From Miltochrista miniata (taxonomy: Eukaryota; Arthropoda; Insecta; Lepidoptera; Erebidae): DNA of 64,000 nt. This document shows, piece by piece, positions 20,121 through 30,924 of the stretch (position 1 is the first letter of the stretch; every line of letters starts with the position of its first letter). Made by a program: the position numbers and the translations under genes. The notes beneath the pieces are model-generated. The model had not been told where the DNA came from. It saw only the letters and a program-made list of their open reading frames with translations, and made no database searches. The stretch spans positions 11,943,114 to 12,007,113 of the forward strand of contig OW121775.1 of NCBI GenBank assembly GCA_933228765.1. Direction: 5' to 3'.

Positions 20121-21961
20121 CAATCCAATATGGCCGCCGCGCCGCCGTTGTAAAAGTTCATGTTGGGTATCGTATAAGGGGTATTTTGGTATGCTGAGTA
20201 CGAATTTCGGGTTAATTTAGCAATCCAATATGGCCGCCGCGCCATCGTTATAAAAGTTCATGTTGGGTATCGTATATGGGGTATTTTGGTATGCTGAGTA
20301 CGAATTTCGGGTTAATTTTGAAATCCAATATGGTCACCGCGCCGCCGTTATAAAATTTCAGGTTGGGTATCGTATATGGGGTATTTTGGTACGCTGAGTA
20401 CGAATTTCGCGTTAATTTAGCAATCCAATATGGCCGCCGCGCCACTGTTGTAAAAGTTCATGTTGGGTATCGTATAAGGGGTATTTTGGTATGCTGAGTA
20501 CGAATTTCGCGTTAATTTAGCAATCCAATATGGTCACCGCGCCGCCGTTATAAAATTTCATGTTGGGTATCGTATAAGGGGTATTTTGGTATGCTGAGTA
20601 CGAATTTCGGGTTAATTTAGCAATCCAATATGGCCGCCGCGCCATCGTTGTAAAAGTTAATGTTGGGTATCGTATAAGGGGTATTTTGGTATGCTGAGTA
20701 CGAATTTCGGGTTAATTTTGCAATCCAATATGGTCACCGCGCCGCCGTTATAAAATTTCGAATTGGGTATCGTATATGAGGTATTTTGGTACGCTGAGTA
20801 CGAATTTCGCGTTAATTTAGCAATCCAATATGGCCGCCGCGCCACTGTTGTAAAAGTTCATGTTGGGTATCGTATAAGGGGTATTTTGGTATGCTGAGTA
20901 CGAATTTCGGGTTAATTTAGCAATCCAATATGGCCGCCGCACCACCGTTTAAAAGTTAATGTTGGGTATCGTATAAGGGGTATTTTGGTACGCTGAGTAC
21001 GAATTTCGCGTTAATTTAGCAATCCAATATGGCCGCCGCGCCACTGTTGTGAAAGTTCATGTTGGGTATCGTATAAGGGGTATTTTTGTATACTGAATAC
21101 GAATTTCGGGTTAATTTAGCAATCCAATATGGCCGCCGCACCACCGTTTAAAAGTTCATGTTGGGTATCGTATAAGGGGTACTTTGGTATGCTGAGTACG
21201 AATTTCGGGTTAATTTAGCAATCCAATATGGCCGCCGCGCCATCGTTGTAAAAGTTCATGTTGGGTATCGTATAAGGGGTATTTTGGTATGCTGAGTACG
21301 AATTTCGGGTTAATTTTGCAATGCAATATGGTCACCGCGCCGCCGTTATAAAATTTCATGTTGGATATCGTATAAGGGGTATTTTGGTATGCTGAGTACG
21401 AATTTCGGGTTAATTTAGCAATCCAATATGGCCGCCGAGCCACCGTTTAAAAGTTCATGTTGGGTATCGTATAAGGGGTACTTTGGTATGCTGAGTACGA
21501 ATTTCGGGTTAATTTAGCAATCCAATATGGCCGCCGCGCCATCGTTGTAAAAGTTCATGTTGGGTATCGTATAAGGGGTATTTTGGTATGCTGAGTACGA
21601 ATTTCGGGTTAATTTTGCAATGCAATATGGTCACCGCGCCGCCGTTATAAAATTTCATGTTGGATATCGTATAAGGGGTATTTTGGTATGCTGAGTACGA
21701 ATTTCGGGTTAATTTAGCAATCCAATATGGCCGCCGCGCCATCGTTGTAAAAGTTCATGTTGGGTATCGTATAAGGGGTATTTTGGTATGCTGAGTACGA
21801 ATTTCGGGTTAATTTAGCAATCCAATATGGCCGCCACACCACCGTTGTAAAAGTTCATGTTGGGTATCGTAAAAGGGGTATTTTGGTATGCTGAGTACGA
21901 ATTTTGGGTTAATTTAGCAATCCAATATGGCCGCCGCGCCATCGTTGTAAAAGTTCAAGTT
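20121..21961 (+). repeat. 100-bp satellite array, forward block (19 units)
   Basis: Units begin CAATCCAATATGGCCGCCGC at 20121, 20221, 20321 and so on to about 21918. Variants include TGGTCACCGCGCCGCCG and GCACCACCGTTT (1 base shorter). Units alternate in type, suggesting higher-order 200-300 bp amplification; one block of about 300 bp (around 21210-21443 and 21509-21742) is nearly identical. Small frames inside repeat the same peptide and are not genes. Confidence 0.9.
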
Positions 21962-23345
21962 CATATTGGATTGCAAAATTATCATGTGATTCGTACTCAG
22001 CATACCAAAAAACCCCTTAAACGATACCCATCATGAAATTTTGTGACTACGGCGCGGCGGCCATATTGGATTGCAAAATTATCATGTGATTCGCACTCAG
22101 CATACCAAAAAACCCCTTAAACGATACCCATCATAAAATTTTGTGACTACGGCGCGGCGGCCATATTGGATTGCAAAATTATCATATGATTCGCACTCAG
22201 CATACCAAAAAACCCCTTAAACGATGCCTATCATGAAATTTTGTGACTACGGCACGGCGGCCATATTGGATTGCAAAATTATCATGTGATTCGCACTCAG
22301 CATACCAAAAAACCCCTTAAACGATACCCATGATGAAATTTTGTGACTACGGCGTGGCGGCCATATTGGATTGCAAAATTATCATGTGATTCGCACTCAG
22401 CATACCAAAAAACCCTTTAAACGATACCCATCATGAAATTTTGTGACTACGGCGCGGCGGCCATATTAGATTGCAAAATTATCATGTGTTTCGTACTCTG
22501 CATACCAAAAAACCCCTTAAACGATACCCATCATGAAATTTTGTGACTACGGCGCGGCGGCCATATTGGATTGCAAAATTATCATGTGATTCGCACTCAG
22601 CATACCAAAAAACCCCTTAAACGATACACATCATGAAATTCTGTGACTACGGCGCGGCGGCCATATTGGATTGCAAAGTTATCATATGATTCGCACTCAG
22701 CATACCAAAAAACCCCTTAAACGATACCCATCATGAAATTTTGTGACTACGGCGCGGCGGCCATATTGGATTGCAAAATTATCATGTGATTCGCACTCAG
22801 CATACCAAAAAACCCCTTAAACGATACCCATTATGAAATTTTGTGACTACGGCGCGGCGGCCATATTGGATTGCAAAATTATCATGTGATTCGCACTCAG
22901 CATACTGAAAAACCCCTTAAACGATACCCATCATGAAATTTTGTGAGTACGGCGCGGCGGCCATATTGGATTGCAAAATTATCATGTGATTCGTACTCAG
23001 CATACCAAAAAACCCCTTAAACGATACCCATCATGAAATTTTGTGACTACGGCGCGGCGGCCATATTGGATTGCAAAATTATCATGTGATTCGCACTCAG
23101 CATACCAAAAAACCCCTTAAACGATACCCATCATGAAATTTTGTGACTACGGCGCGGCGGCCATATTGGATTGCAAAATTATCATGTTATTCGCACTCAG
23201 CATACCAAAAAACCCCTTAAACGATACCCATCATGAAATTTTGTGACTACGGCGCGGCGGCCATATTGGATTGCAAAATTATCATGTGATTCGCACTCAG
23301 CATTCCAAAAAGCCCCTTAAACGATACCCATCATGAAATTTTGTG
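21962..23345 (-). repeat. 100-bp satellite array, inverted block (14 units)
   Basis: Units begin CATATTGGATTGCAAAATTA every 100 bases from 21962 to 23261. They are more uniform than the forward block and differ from it (ATCATGTGATTCGCACTCAG rather than TTAACCCGAAATTCGTACTC). The junction at about 21955 puts the two arrays head to head. Confidence 0.9.
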
Positions 23346-23993
23346 ATTAGCGTATGGGAATTTCAGTGAAATTCCTTCGTCACTCAGGAATTGAGCTGAT
23401 GGTCTTCAAATTTTATAGCTGAGTACCAACCTGGACACATTGACTTACATCAAAAAACCGCATCAATATCGATTCACCCCTTGGTTGGGCCGCGACGAAT
23501 CCACAGCACAGGACAGAGTTGGTAATTATGAGTGTTGGTTAATTGAATTAAAGAGTAACTAGTTGCAATGTAATTAGATTAACGTGTAATTCCATTACTC
23601 AGTAATTAATTACTGCTAGTACTCATAGTAATTAATTACTCAAGTAATCTGTTACAGAGTAATTGAATTAACCATTACAAAGTAATTATAATTTGTAACG
23701 GTTAATCTAATTACATTTTGCCCATCACTGATTTGGGGTCAAAGGTCAGAATTTGTTATCAAAAAATTAATCAATGCAAAGTTGTAGATCTTAAAATTCC
23801 CCACAAAAATGGTCTATGTGATTTGATTTCACCGTTTATGAGATACAGCCCCATGACGGACAGACAGACAGACTCTCTACCAAAATTTGGCTCCCCGGGA
23901 ATTACTGTTATTTCAAATGTCTATTTTGACTGGACTACTTTCAATATACCTCAATAAACTGAACACAAAAACACAAAAATGATTTTGCTGGTT

Positions 23994-24260
23994 TTAACAA
24001 CACCTTGTATATATATAAGGGACTTTCATAATGACAGTGAGTACCTGTATACATTGGAAGAAGGAATTAACACCCGAACAACAAACTAAAACTGGATTCG
24101 AAGTTGACTGCAGAGACTGGAAACGATCGCCGAGTTTTCTTTTCACATATTTTCTTTTCACTTTTTGCTTGTTTGAAGCCCCAATTTCGTCAACATTATC
24201 CTTCGATGTCTTCTTTCTTGGCATTATTGAACTTTGAAAATTCGGATATTTCGGTGGCAA
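23994..24260 (-). CDS. unrecognised basic ORF fragment
   Basis: The frame reads MPRKKTSKDNVDEIGASNKQ KVKRKYVKRK… from an internal ATG at 24222, very basic and with a possible nuclear signal, then …GDRFQSLQST. An AG|GT-like edge (ATACAG|GTACTC) occurs near 24040. It could be the first exon of a decayed transposase, since MPRK starts are common there, or chance. It lies in an lgs intron where the flanking exons join in phase without it. Confidence 0.25.
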   Translation of the reverse strand: MPPKYPNFQSSIMPRKKTSKDNVDEIGASNKQKVKRKYVKRKLGDRFQSLQSTSNPVLVCCSGVNSFFQCIQVLTVIMKVPYIYTRCC

Positions 24261-24510
24261 TCACTAGTAGGCACTTAACGCAACAAGTAACTATTTGAAA
24301 AGAATTGATTTGTCAGATGACATATAGCTTGTAAGCCATTTCGTCAATATTATTCATAAACTCTTTATTCATAGTATCACTATACTTCGAAAACCGGATA
24401 TTTCGATATCAATCACTATTCGGCACTTAGAAAGAACAAATAACTACGCGAAAAGTATCGGCTTCTCAGATGACACGTGGCTTGTAAGGTCAACATTATG
24501 ACTCAAATCA
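24170..24510. repeat. diverged tandem duplication of about 165-190 bp
   Basis: TCGTCAACATTATCCTTCGA…GGATATTTCGGTGGCAATCACTAGTAGGCACTTA…CAGATGACATATAGCTTGTAAG is repeated as TCGTCAATATTATTCATAAA…GGATATTTCGATATCAATCACTATTCGGCACTTA…CAGATGACACGTGGCTTGTAAG. The basic ORF start lies in the first copy. Confidence 0.6.
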
Positions 24511-24982
24511 TAACCACTATCGCACACTTTGAGCTGATCTAGTAAGATCAGCTATAGACTGAGTCCCGATGCAACTAACGCAAAATTCTGAATAACTGAT
24601 GCAAAAAGGGTAAAACACCCCTCCTAACTTAAAAGTGAATAATATCAATAATGGGTTTTAAAACACGAATCAGCAAAAAAAGGAAAATAAAAAAGAGTAA
24701 TGTTTTGTTTTTCTTTTGTATTTATCAGGTAACTGAATTGTATTGTTTTACATTGGTATAATGTAAATTTGTAACAGTAAACCTTTTTATACACACTAGT
24801 TTTGTCCTATACCCTAAAACAGGTATCTTCGAACATAGGGCACGTGTCTCAATATTTTGAAAATGCTAGTAGGTATGAAGAATTTTTAAAACATTAAGGT
24901 GAATTAAAACTTGCCTCTGCAAACGTGTAGTTTCTTTTTAAAACATTAAAATAAGGTAGTGATTGTAGTGTGTAGAGGCCCT

Positions 24983-25100
24983 TTCGTGTGAAAATCCTCA
25001 TGGATGCCATGCTGGACTTCTACCGACAAAAACCACTCGGCGCTTTGTCATCTAAGCCCAGGAGGTACGCCCTCGGAATCATAACCCCAGCGTGTGCAGA
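24983..25100 (-). mobile_element. decayed R1-clade 3' tail
   Basis: GTGAAAATCCTCATGGATGC CATGC… and CGCCCTCGGAATC match the R1 tail at about three quarters of positions. No duplication was found. Confidence 0.5.
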
Positions 25101-25197
25101 GGTCCTAATAACTATTTTCAAACCTAAATGTACCTGTCAACCTACACAGCAAAATATGTACCTACTTTAGGTGTTCAAATATATGAAATACTAGATG

Positions 25198-25510
25198 AAT
25201 CTAAGTCGTTACGCGTTCCCGCTTCCCATGGGAACATATTCCCGGGATAAAAGTAGCCTATGCGTTATTCCAGGCTGATTTCTATCCTCGTACCGAATTT
25301 CAGCTTAATCCGTTCAGCCGTTAGAGCGTGATTGAGTAACAAACATACAAACGTTATTTTTAAACTATCGCAGTTTTTTACACTCATAATTATAGAAAGG
25401 TGTGAAAATCTAAGTTAAAATGTATTTCGATTGAAGTCCCGAGTTCTATAAATATGAAACAGCCAAACATCTTCACAAACTTTTACATTTATAATATTAG
25501 TAGGATTTAT
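25198..25510 (-). repeat. dispersed retroposon copy with insertion
   Basis: TTCCCGCTTCCCATGGGAAC to TTTATAATATTAGTAGGAT; an unrelated segment of about 100 bases separates the AACAAACAT part from a second AAACATCTTCACAAACTTTT part. Confidence 0.55.
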
Positions 25511-26319
25511 TTATTTTAAACAAAGAGTCCGAAAGTCCGAAACATATTTAGTTCTTTACTGAGCGGTTCTGTCAAAACTGTGCTCGTAATGTTTGCCTAG
25601 TATTTTGGTACAAAAGTATGCAATTTAAGACAAAACAAACACTAAACTGTGAATCAATTTGTTCTGTAAAGGATGTAAAAGTATTATTTACGCGAAAAAC
25701 ATCGAAGAACTGCACAAATAAGTGTAAACAAATAACTTAGTGACATTAAACAAGTGAAAGGTTTTTTCCATATACCCTCAACAACTTTTGCTTTTTGTTT
25801 CTTCAGTTGCGTTTAGTTATTATATGGCATGACTACAAGACTATTGGAAAATAATTAAATTTGACAAACATTGGGAAATAATAAATTATTTTATCTACTC
25901 TGATCTTAAAGGAATATTTAAAATTAATAGACAGAAGTTTTGTATATTTTGTATTAATTGCTGGTCGAAATCAAAAAAACTACGAGTCGGAGTCACGCTC
26001 GAAGGGTTCTGTATTCAAAAACTGCAAATAATCAGTAGTTATATGAAGCCAACCTCAGTTACTATATTTCAATTTATTTTATTTCATTTCTTAAAAACTA
26101 TTCATGAGACTTCGCTCTCTGTCTGTCTGTCCGTCACGAGGCTGTATCTCAGGAACCGTGATAGCTAGAAAGCTGAAATTTTCATAGATAATTTTTTTAT
26201 GTTGCCGCTATAACAACACAAAATCAAATCGAAAAAGGGGGGATTAAAGGGGGCTTCCTTTTTATGATAGGGAACCCTACGTGCGCGTGTCCGACTTGAT
26301 CGGTTCTTTAATTCTTTCT
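25511..26319. other. intron with a dispersed GTCGGACT-type repeat fragment
   Basis: 25975-26310 contains CTGTCTGTCTGTCCGTCACG, GCTGTATCTCAGGAACCGTG and GTGCGCGTGTCCGACTTGAT, pieces of a repeat also present at 8890-9030, 45430-45650, 45940-46060 and 47140-47620. The rest is plain AT-rich DNA. Confidence 0.5.
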
Positions 26320-26370
26320 AACTGCGCAATACCGCTAAGGGGTAGACCCCCTTAGCGGTATTGCGCAGTT
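26320..26370. repeat. perfect 23-bp inverted repeat, 5-base loop
   Basis: Arms AACTGCGCAATACCGCTAAG GGG and its exact complement, loop TAGAC. It is followed by TTTTTC. It may be the remains of a terminal repeat or a recent palindromic event. Confidence 0.85.
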
Positions 26371-26779
26371 TTTCTTAAAAGAAATTGCCAAATTATCACT
26401 TCCTAAAAAATGTTTCGCATAATTTCATTTGTCAAATTATTACTTAGCAAAATATCTCTTCACAAATAATTGTAACGCAAACGTTATGTTTGGGTAGTGA
26501 ACGTTTAAACAATTATTTAGTTACCAAGAGTAGCGAAAAATTCTAAATCTATGCCAACTAGTACTTTTACCAATTTTTATTAAGTCAAATTTTTTATTTA
26601 ATCAAATTTAGTCAAAGTAAAAAAATATGTTTTTTCAACTGAAACAGTGCGAAAAACATATTTAACGCAAAATAAAATAAGAAAAATATTTCGTAGCATC
26701 AATTTTCAGTCAATTATTTAGCCAATGACAAAATTATTAAGTTTCGGAGTCACATCATCGAAATTGAATTTGTTGTTGA

Positions 26780-27450
26780 ATGGTTATAAAAAGTCCCCAT
26801 ATTCTCTTCCTTCTATATGCTATTCTTTATAATGAACACATTCTTATCGTGAACGCTTTGAGTTTCTTGTCCCTAGAGGGTAAACCTTGTCGTACATCCT
26901 CTTCACTCCTTCTTCGTATGCCTTCTCACTCTTCGAATTGCTATGACGGTTCCTGTACCATTCGCGCAGTACGGTTGTGGAACGGATTGCCACATTCTGT
27001 GCGGGAATGTACCTCTTTGGGTGTATTCAAGGATAGAGTTAAAGAACTATGTCTTTCTTCAAATTTATAAGTATGTATGTAAGTACAGTGTATATTTAGT
27101 GTACTTCTTCATGTTTTACGATATGTTGATGCAGAGCTATATAGTATTACGTTCATACTTACTACTATTAAGTTCCTATCTATCTGTGTGTTCAGTATAT
27201 GTATTGGTATTATGTGTACGAGATGTATGTTTATAATAGTCATGGTATCTATGTATGTAATACTCTAAAACTAAGTAACTATTATCTTATCTTCTATCTA
27301 GTTGAACACTTCTTAAACCTTCCGTTGCGATTTTCCTTTCACCCTAAGGTTTCCTGGGAGTAAACTCAGTGCATAGTTAAGCTCGCCTTAGTACATCATT
27401 GTTCTTAGTATTTAATGTTAATGTATTTTGTGTGCAATAAAGAATTAAAT
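26780..27450 (+). mobile_element. LINE 3' fragment (Jockey/CR1-like C-terminus)
   Basis: Residues SSSLLLRMPSHSSNCYDGSC, TIRAVRLWNGLPHSVRECTS and LGVFKDRVKELC are the C-terminal tail found after RT in many non-LTR ORF2 proteins. A 3' UTR follows with AATAAA near 27436. It is a different family from the copies at 16.8 and 54.5 kb. Confidence 0.65.
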
Positions 27451-27917
27451 CTGCAGGGACCAAGCTACCGGAGGTCAGGACTTCAGAGACAGGAACCTCC
27501 TCAAAATACGTGCCGTGTTCAGAAGAACTGCCTTTTGCATCAAGCCCTTGACCCAACAGCCCACCGCAAGCCTCTTAAGGTGTTGGTCGAGGCTTTTGGC
27601 TATTAGTCCATGCACAGAGATTACTATCGATACAATAATAGCTGAGTCAATACTCCACATGTCCACCATCTCGTGGGCCAAGTCCAAATACTTGTTTATC
27701 TATCTCAGCCTTCACGAGATTGTCGTCATGTGGAATAATGCTATCAATTATTATTGCAAGGCGCTCTAGCCGATCTATTATCTCTGTCAGGTCTATTTGC
27801 AATAATAGTCCTGTCAGTGATAATAGATCGATGATTATTATTATTATCTATTAAAAAAATCAGAATCTTTTTCACAAAGAGTAAGAGAGAGTGAAAGACA
27901 CATACATAATTATTTAC

Positions 27918-28048
27918 CTGAAGACTGCTTGACGATCCCCTGATCCCCGTCTGTGGGTCCAATATATCTGTCGAGTCTGACGACAAACGCTCCGATTTCA
28001 ACGAAGCAGGACCGCCGAGCTCGCATTGTGGCGATTTTGTTGGATCAC
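27918..28048 (-). CDS. lgs: lgs exon, serine-rich linker upstream of HD1
   Basis: The 131-bp exon lies between CCACCAG and CAG|GTAAATA. It encodes DPTKSPQCELGGPASLKSER then LSSDSTDILDPQTGIRGSSS. TKSP and TDILDP are possible phosphorylation or binding motifs but none is diagnostic. The exon ends in phase 0, which matches the phase-0 start of the exon at 18025. Its 10-kb downstream intron holds the nested satellite-bearing hAT stack. Confidence 0.88.
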
Positions 28049-28135
28049 CTGGTGGAGAAAGTATTACTGGTCAGAATGACTCAAAATCATCATAAAAGCT
28101 AATAAACTTATCATCTATACTCAGTAAAATATAGC

Positions 28136-28311
28136 TTTTTTTTGTTTAACGTGAGGGAAAATCCTCAAGGATGTTATGCCGGACTCCTACCGACTAAAAA
28201 ACCTCACGTATCACCACTGTATACAACATATATTTATACTGTGGTATCACCCAACAGCCTATGGTTGGGAGCCCCGGGTAAGCCCTCGGAAGAATGTCCC
28301 AGAACTCCCAA
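28136..28311 (-). mobile_element. R1-clade 3' tail insertion with 14-bp duplication
   Basis: CAGTAAAATATAGC lies at 28122-28135 and 28312-28325. The 176-bp insert is the R1 tail with a T-run at 28136 on the + strand. A 40-base insert (ATCACCACTGTATACAACAT…) interrupts the CACGTAACGCC motif. It landed in the end of the element below. Confidence 0.85.
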
Positions 28312-28314
28312 CAG

Positions 28315-28520
28315 TAAAATATAGCTTGATCTCTGTGGCAGTTATACAAACTTAAACAAGAATAGACTTTATGTTGACAGAATAAAGCTTTTGTGGTGTA
28401 AATGCAGAGAGTGAGAACACAGAGGTGCAAACTGTAAATAACAATTTTATGCCTTTGAAATGAAAGTCAAATTTGTTTACGTTAATATACCTGTCACAGA
28501 GATCAAGCTATATTTTAAGG
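28315..28520. mobile_element. MITE with AAATATAGCTTGATCTCTGTG ends
   Basis: Left AAATATAGCTTGATCTCTGT and right ACAGAGATCAAGCTATATTT are inverted copies. The R1 tail insertion duplicated its left end. A related half copy is in 30910-31110. Confidence 0.65.
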
Positions 28521-28640
28521 ATTGTTTTTTTTTTCTCAATATGAAAACGTAAGTTTCGGTTTCGGCCAAAACTGACCCTGTGGCCGAAAGTACGGTTTCG
28601 GTTTCGGCTGAAAAACCAGTTTCGGTTGGACACTAGTTTT
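28520..28640. repeat. TTTCGG-rich MITE copy
   Basis: AAAACGTAAGTTTCGGTTTC … CCAGTTTCGGTTGGACACTAG. Other copies: 44132-44268 and 47275-47390. Confidence 0.6.
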
Positions 28641-28787
28641 AAGTATTCGTTAAACAATACTTTAACAATAGTCAACGTTATTCCGATGGCATAAGGCTTA
28701 AGCCATCGGAAAAACGTGGAGTATTGTTTATGGACATTCTTTTGAAAGTTCTGAAATGTATGACCGTTTGAAGTATTTTCGTTTTTG

Positions 28788-28885
28788 AGCGTTTCCGTGC
28801 TTCGGAAGGCAAGAATCGAACCCACGAACTTCGATTTAGCAGCCAATGTCACTGCCAGTACCCACTAGATTAATAGACCAGCAGA
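28788..28885. repeat. SINE fragment with tRNA-like end
   Basis: GAGCGTTTCCGTGCTTCGGA AGGC is shared with the SINE at 38376; here it is followed by AAGAATCGAACCCACGAACT, a B-box-like tRNA complement, and CCAATGTCACTGCCAGTACC. Confidence 0.45.
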
Positions 28886-29328
28886 AAACCGACAGTCAAT
28901 AAGAGCAACAAGCAGTCGAAAAACATGGACGCAGCCGTGTGCGTGTGTGAATACGTCTTTAGTTGATTTGAGCTGACCATGCAACTTGAACAAAAGGCAT
29001 AGCGTCGAAAGATAGGTAAGTATACTAGATGGAAACCTGGAATTCACAATATGACCTCATAATCCCCTTTCGCAGTGCGCGTTGTGTCATAGTCCATACT
29101 TAGCATAGTGTGTAGCGACCACGGGCACTGCAACGTGCTCGAAACGTCGGTGAATGTAAGTATTTCGCGTGAAGTCCCGAATTCTATAAGTATGAGTTGC
29201 TACTTGCTACTGACAAAATTCAATTACACTATGCTTAGTGTAATTGAATTTTGTATGGAGACGTTAGATATACAGCTGCAACATCTATAATGGAATAGAA
29301 AATGGAAGGAATATAAAAAGAAGCTCAC

Positions 29329-29511
29329 CATCGCTATCCAGGAGTCCGTCAATCTCCGTCTTGATACCGTCAACACCAAGGTCAGCCGTAGAGTCTTCGC
29401 CCCCGGACTGTGTGTGGGGTTCCATCTTAACCCTATGCGGGGGTTCGTCAGGTTCCTTCTTCAGTGCCGCTGGCGTCGGCAGCGACGCTGACGGTGGACG
29501 GGACCCATGAC
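29329..29511 (-). CDS. lgs: lgs exon with KKEPDEP and VKMEP motifs
   Basis: The 183-bp exon follows TTGTCCAG and ends GATG|GTGAGC. It encodes HGSRPPSASLPTPAALKKEP, then DEPPHRVKMEPHTQ and a DSTADLGVDGIKTEIDGL-type acidic tail. Three K-x-E motifs (KKEP, VKMEP, IKTE) resemble sumoylation consensus sites (psi-K-x-E); that role is inference. The exon is split after phase 1 at both sides and joins cleanly to 28048. Confidence 0.9.
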
Positions 29512-29879
29512 CTGGACAAGATTTGAAGCGAAACTTTAGGAAGTTGAAGAAAAATCTGGTCAATGTTTTCACCAAGGAATGGTAGATTATGTGGTTTGAC
29601 TCTCCATAATTTACCAATTTCACCACGCGAGGTCAATAAACCATAGAAAAATAATAGGACTTTCAATGACCACATTCTGAAGTAAATACGAGTTTCATCA
29701 AAACATTTATTGGTTTAACATTTTAAATATTTAGGGAGTAGGAAAGCCCAGTCTTCAAATTAGTACATAGTATTGTGATGACGTGATAATACGGAAGTTG
29801 CTAATGCAGGAATCTGCTGGAATGGAATCTCAACTCCTCAGAAAATCGAATCGATTAAGCTTATTTTAAAAGTATATAA

Positions 29880-30000
29880 GCATAAGCATTAATATTCGTG
29901 GTCTCATACCCATAACAGAAGCAGCTTTTTTCTAGCTTACTTTGGGATCAGATAGCGTTGTGTGAAAATGTCCGTGAATATTTATTTACTTATTAGAAGA
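29880..30000 (+). repeat. tRNA-derived SINE, body fragment
   Basis: TTAATATTCGTGGTCTCATA CCCATAACA…GGGATCAGATAGCGTTGTGT match the SINE bodies at 61.3 and 62.5 kb. Confidence 0.6.
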
Positions 30001-30001
30001 T

Positions 30002-30262
30002 ACTAGCTGAAGCGTGCGGTTTCGCCCGCGTGAAATTTGGTTCCCGTTCCTGCTTCCCGTGGAAACATTTTTCCGGGATATAAGAATAAAGATTCCGGAA
30101 TAAAGATATAAGATAAAAAGTAGCCTATGTGTTATTCCGGACTATACTCTACCCCTGTACCAAATTTCAGCCAGATCCATTCAGCCGTTTGAGCGTGATT
30201 GAGTAACAAACATCCAAACATCTTCACAAACTTTCACATTTATAATATTAGTAGGATTAGTA
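30002..30262 (-). repeat. dispersed retroposon copy
   Basis: ACTAGCTGAAGCGTGCGGTTTC to TTATAATATTAGTAGGAT, with a short internal duplication of GATTCCGGAATAAAGATATAAGA and a terminal repeat of TTAGTAGGA. Confidence 0.65.
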
Positions 30263-30924
30263 GGATTCAAAATTGAGTCATCTACAACAGCAGTAGCATA
30301 TTGTTTGCCACCGAACCCAACCCATAGTTTTCGAAAAAAAACACGGTTTAATTTTTTTTTTATCAAAAATTCAAAACTAACCGTCCGCCACTACTCCAAC
30401 ATGGCCGTCGGCAACCGTTAAGATATATTGTCATAACCGCTGACAAAAAATTTATTAAACTTTATTTACACTATTTAAAAAAATCTTAAACACAAATCAT
30501 ACAAGTACTAGTAAACAAAACAAGTGACCAACGTTGCTAAGGGGCGCGGTATGAGGAAAGGGGAACGGAGGTAGCAGCCGAATTTGTTTCAAACTAAAAA
30601 AAGTATGAAAGTACTGTTTTTTGAAGACAATAGGGGAGTTAGAGGGTCCAGTATGTATACAATTGGGTTGTTTATTGCCAAGAAATCTGGTAAACAACAA
30701 AAGGTATCCCTTTTTTTACTCAAATCTGCACATCTTTTTAAAAATATCAACGGAAATATGGAAGTCTTTTTATTCTGTTCTGTTCGATTCTAGTGTCTTG
30801 ATTAATCGAAGACTAAGTTTCAAATAAAAACTGTGTTTCTAGATCTAGAGTTCCAATAAAATGATTTTAACACTTGATATTTTAAAGTCGCACATTGCCT
30901 CCTTGTCTGTAAAACACAGCTTGA

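Larger units (their letters stand above)
19871..23730. mobile_element. hAT-like non-autonomous element carrying two opposed 100-bp satellite arrays
   Basis: The ends are CAGTGATGGGC… and …GCCCATCACTG, flanked by perfect 8-bp duplications ATTTGGGG (19863-19870 and 23731-23738), the hAT signature. Subterminal 200-bp blocks are packed with GTAATTA / TAATTAC motifs, as expected for transposase-binding repeats. The interior is 19 units of a 100-bp satellite and then 14 units in the opposite direction. No transposase is encoded. Length 3860 bp. Confidence 0.85.
19258..23945. mobile_element. outer inverted-repeat element of a nested stack
   Basis: Left arm TAGTCCAGTCAATTTAGAC…TAATTCCAGAGGAGCCAAATTTT and right arm (complement) AGTAGTCCAGTCAAAATAGA…TAATTCCCGGGGAGCCAAATTTT are about 70-base inverted copies. 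Without the two inner insertions the element would be about 370 bp. The target duplication was not certain. Confidence 0.6.

Noticed and set aside
20248..21742. Small repeated minus-strand frames (MARRPYWIAKLTRNS...)
   Set aside because: They are the satellite unit read in one frame; length and sequence follow array structure.
20121..23345. CRISPR-like regular repeats
   Set aside because: Units are contiguous 100-bp satellite monomers without unique spacers, in a eukaryotic intron, bounded by hAT ends.
28508..28852. 114-codon minus-strand frame over the TTTCGG repeat
   Set aside because: The repeat encodes NRNRTF-type text by chance; no domain.
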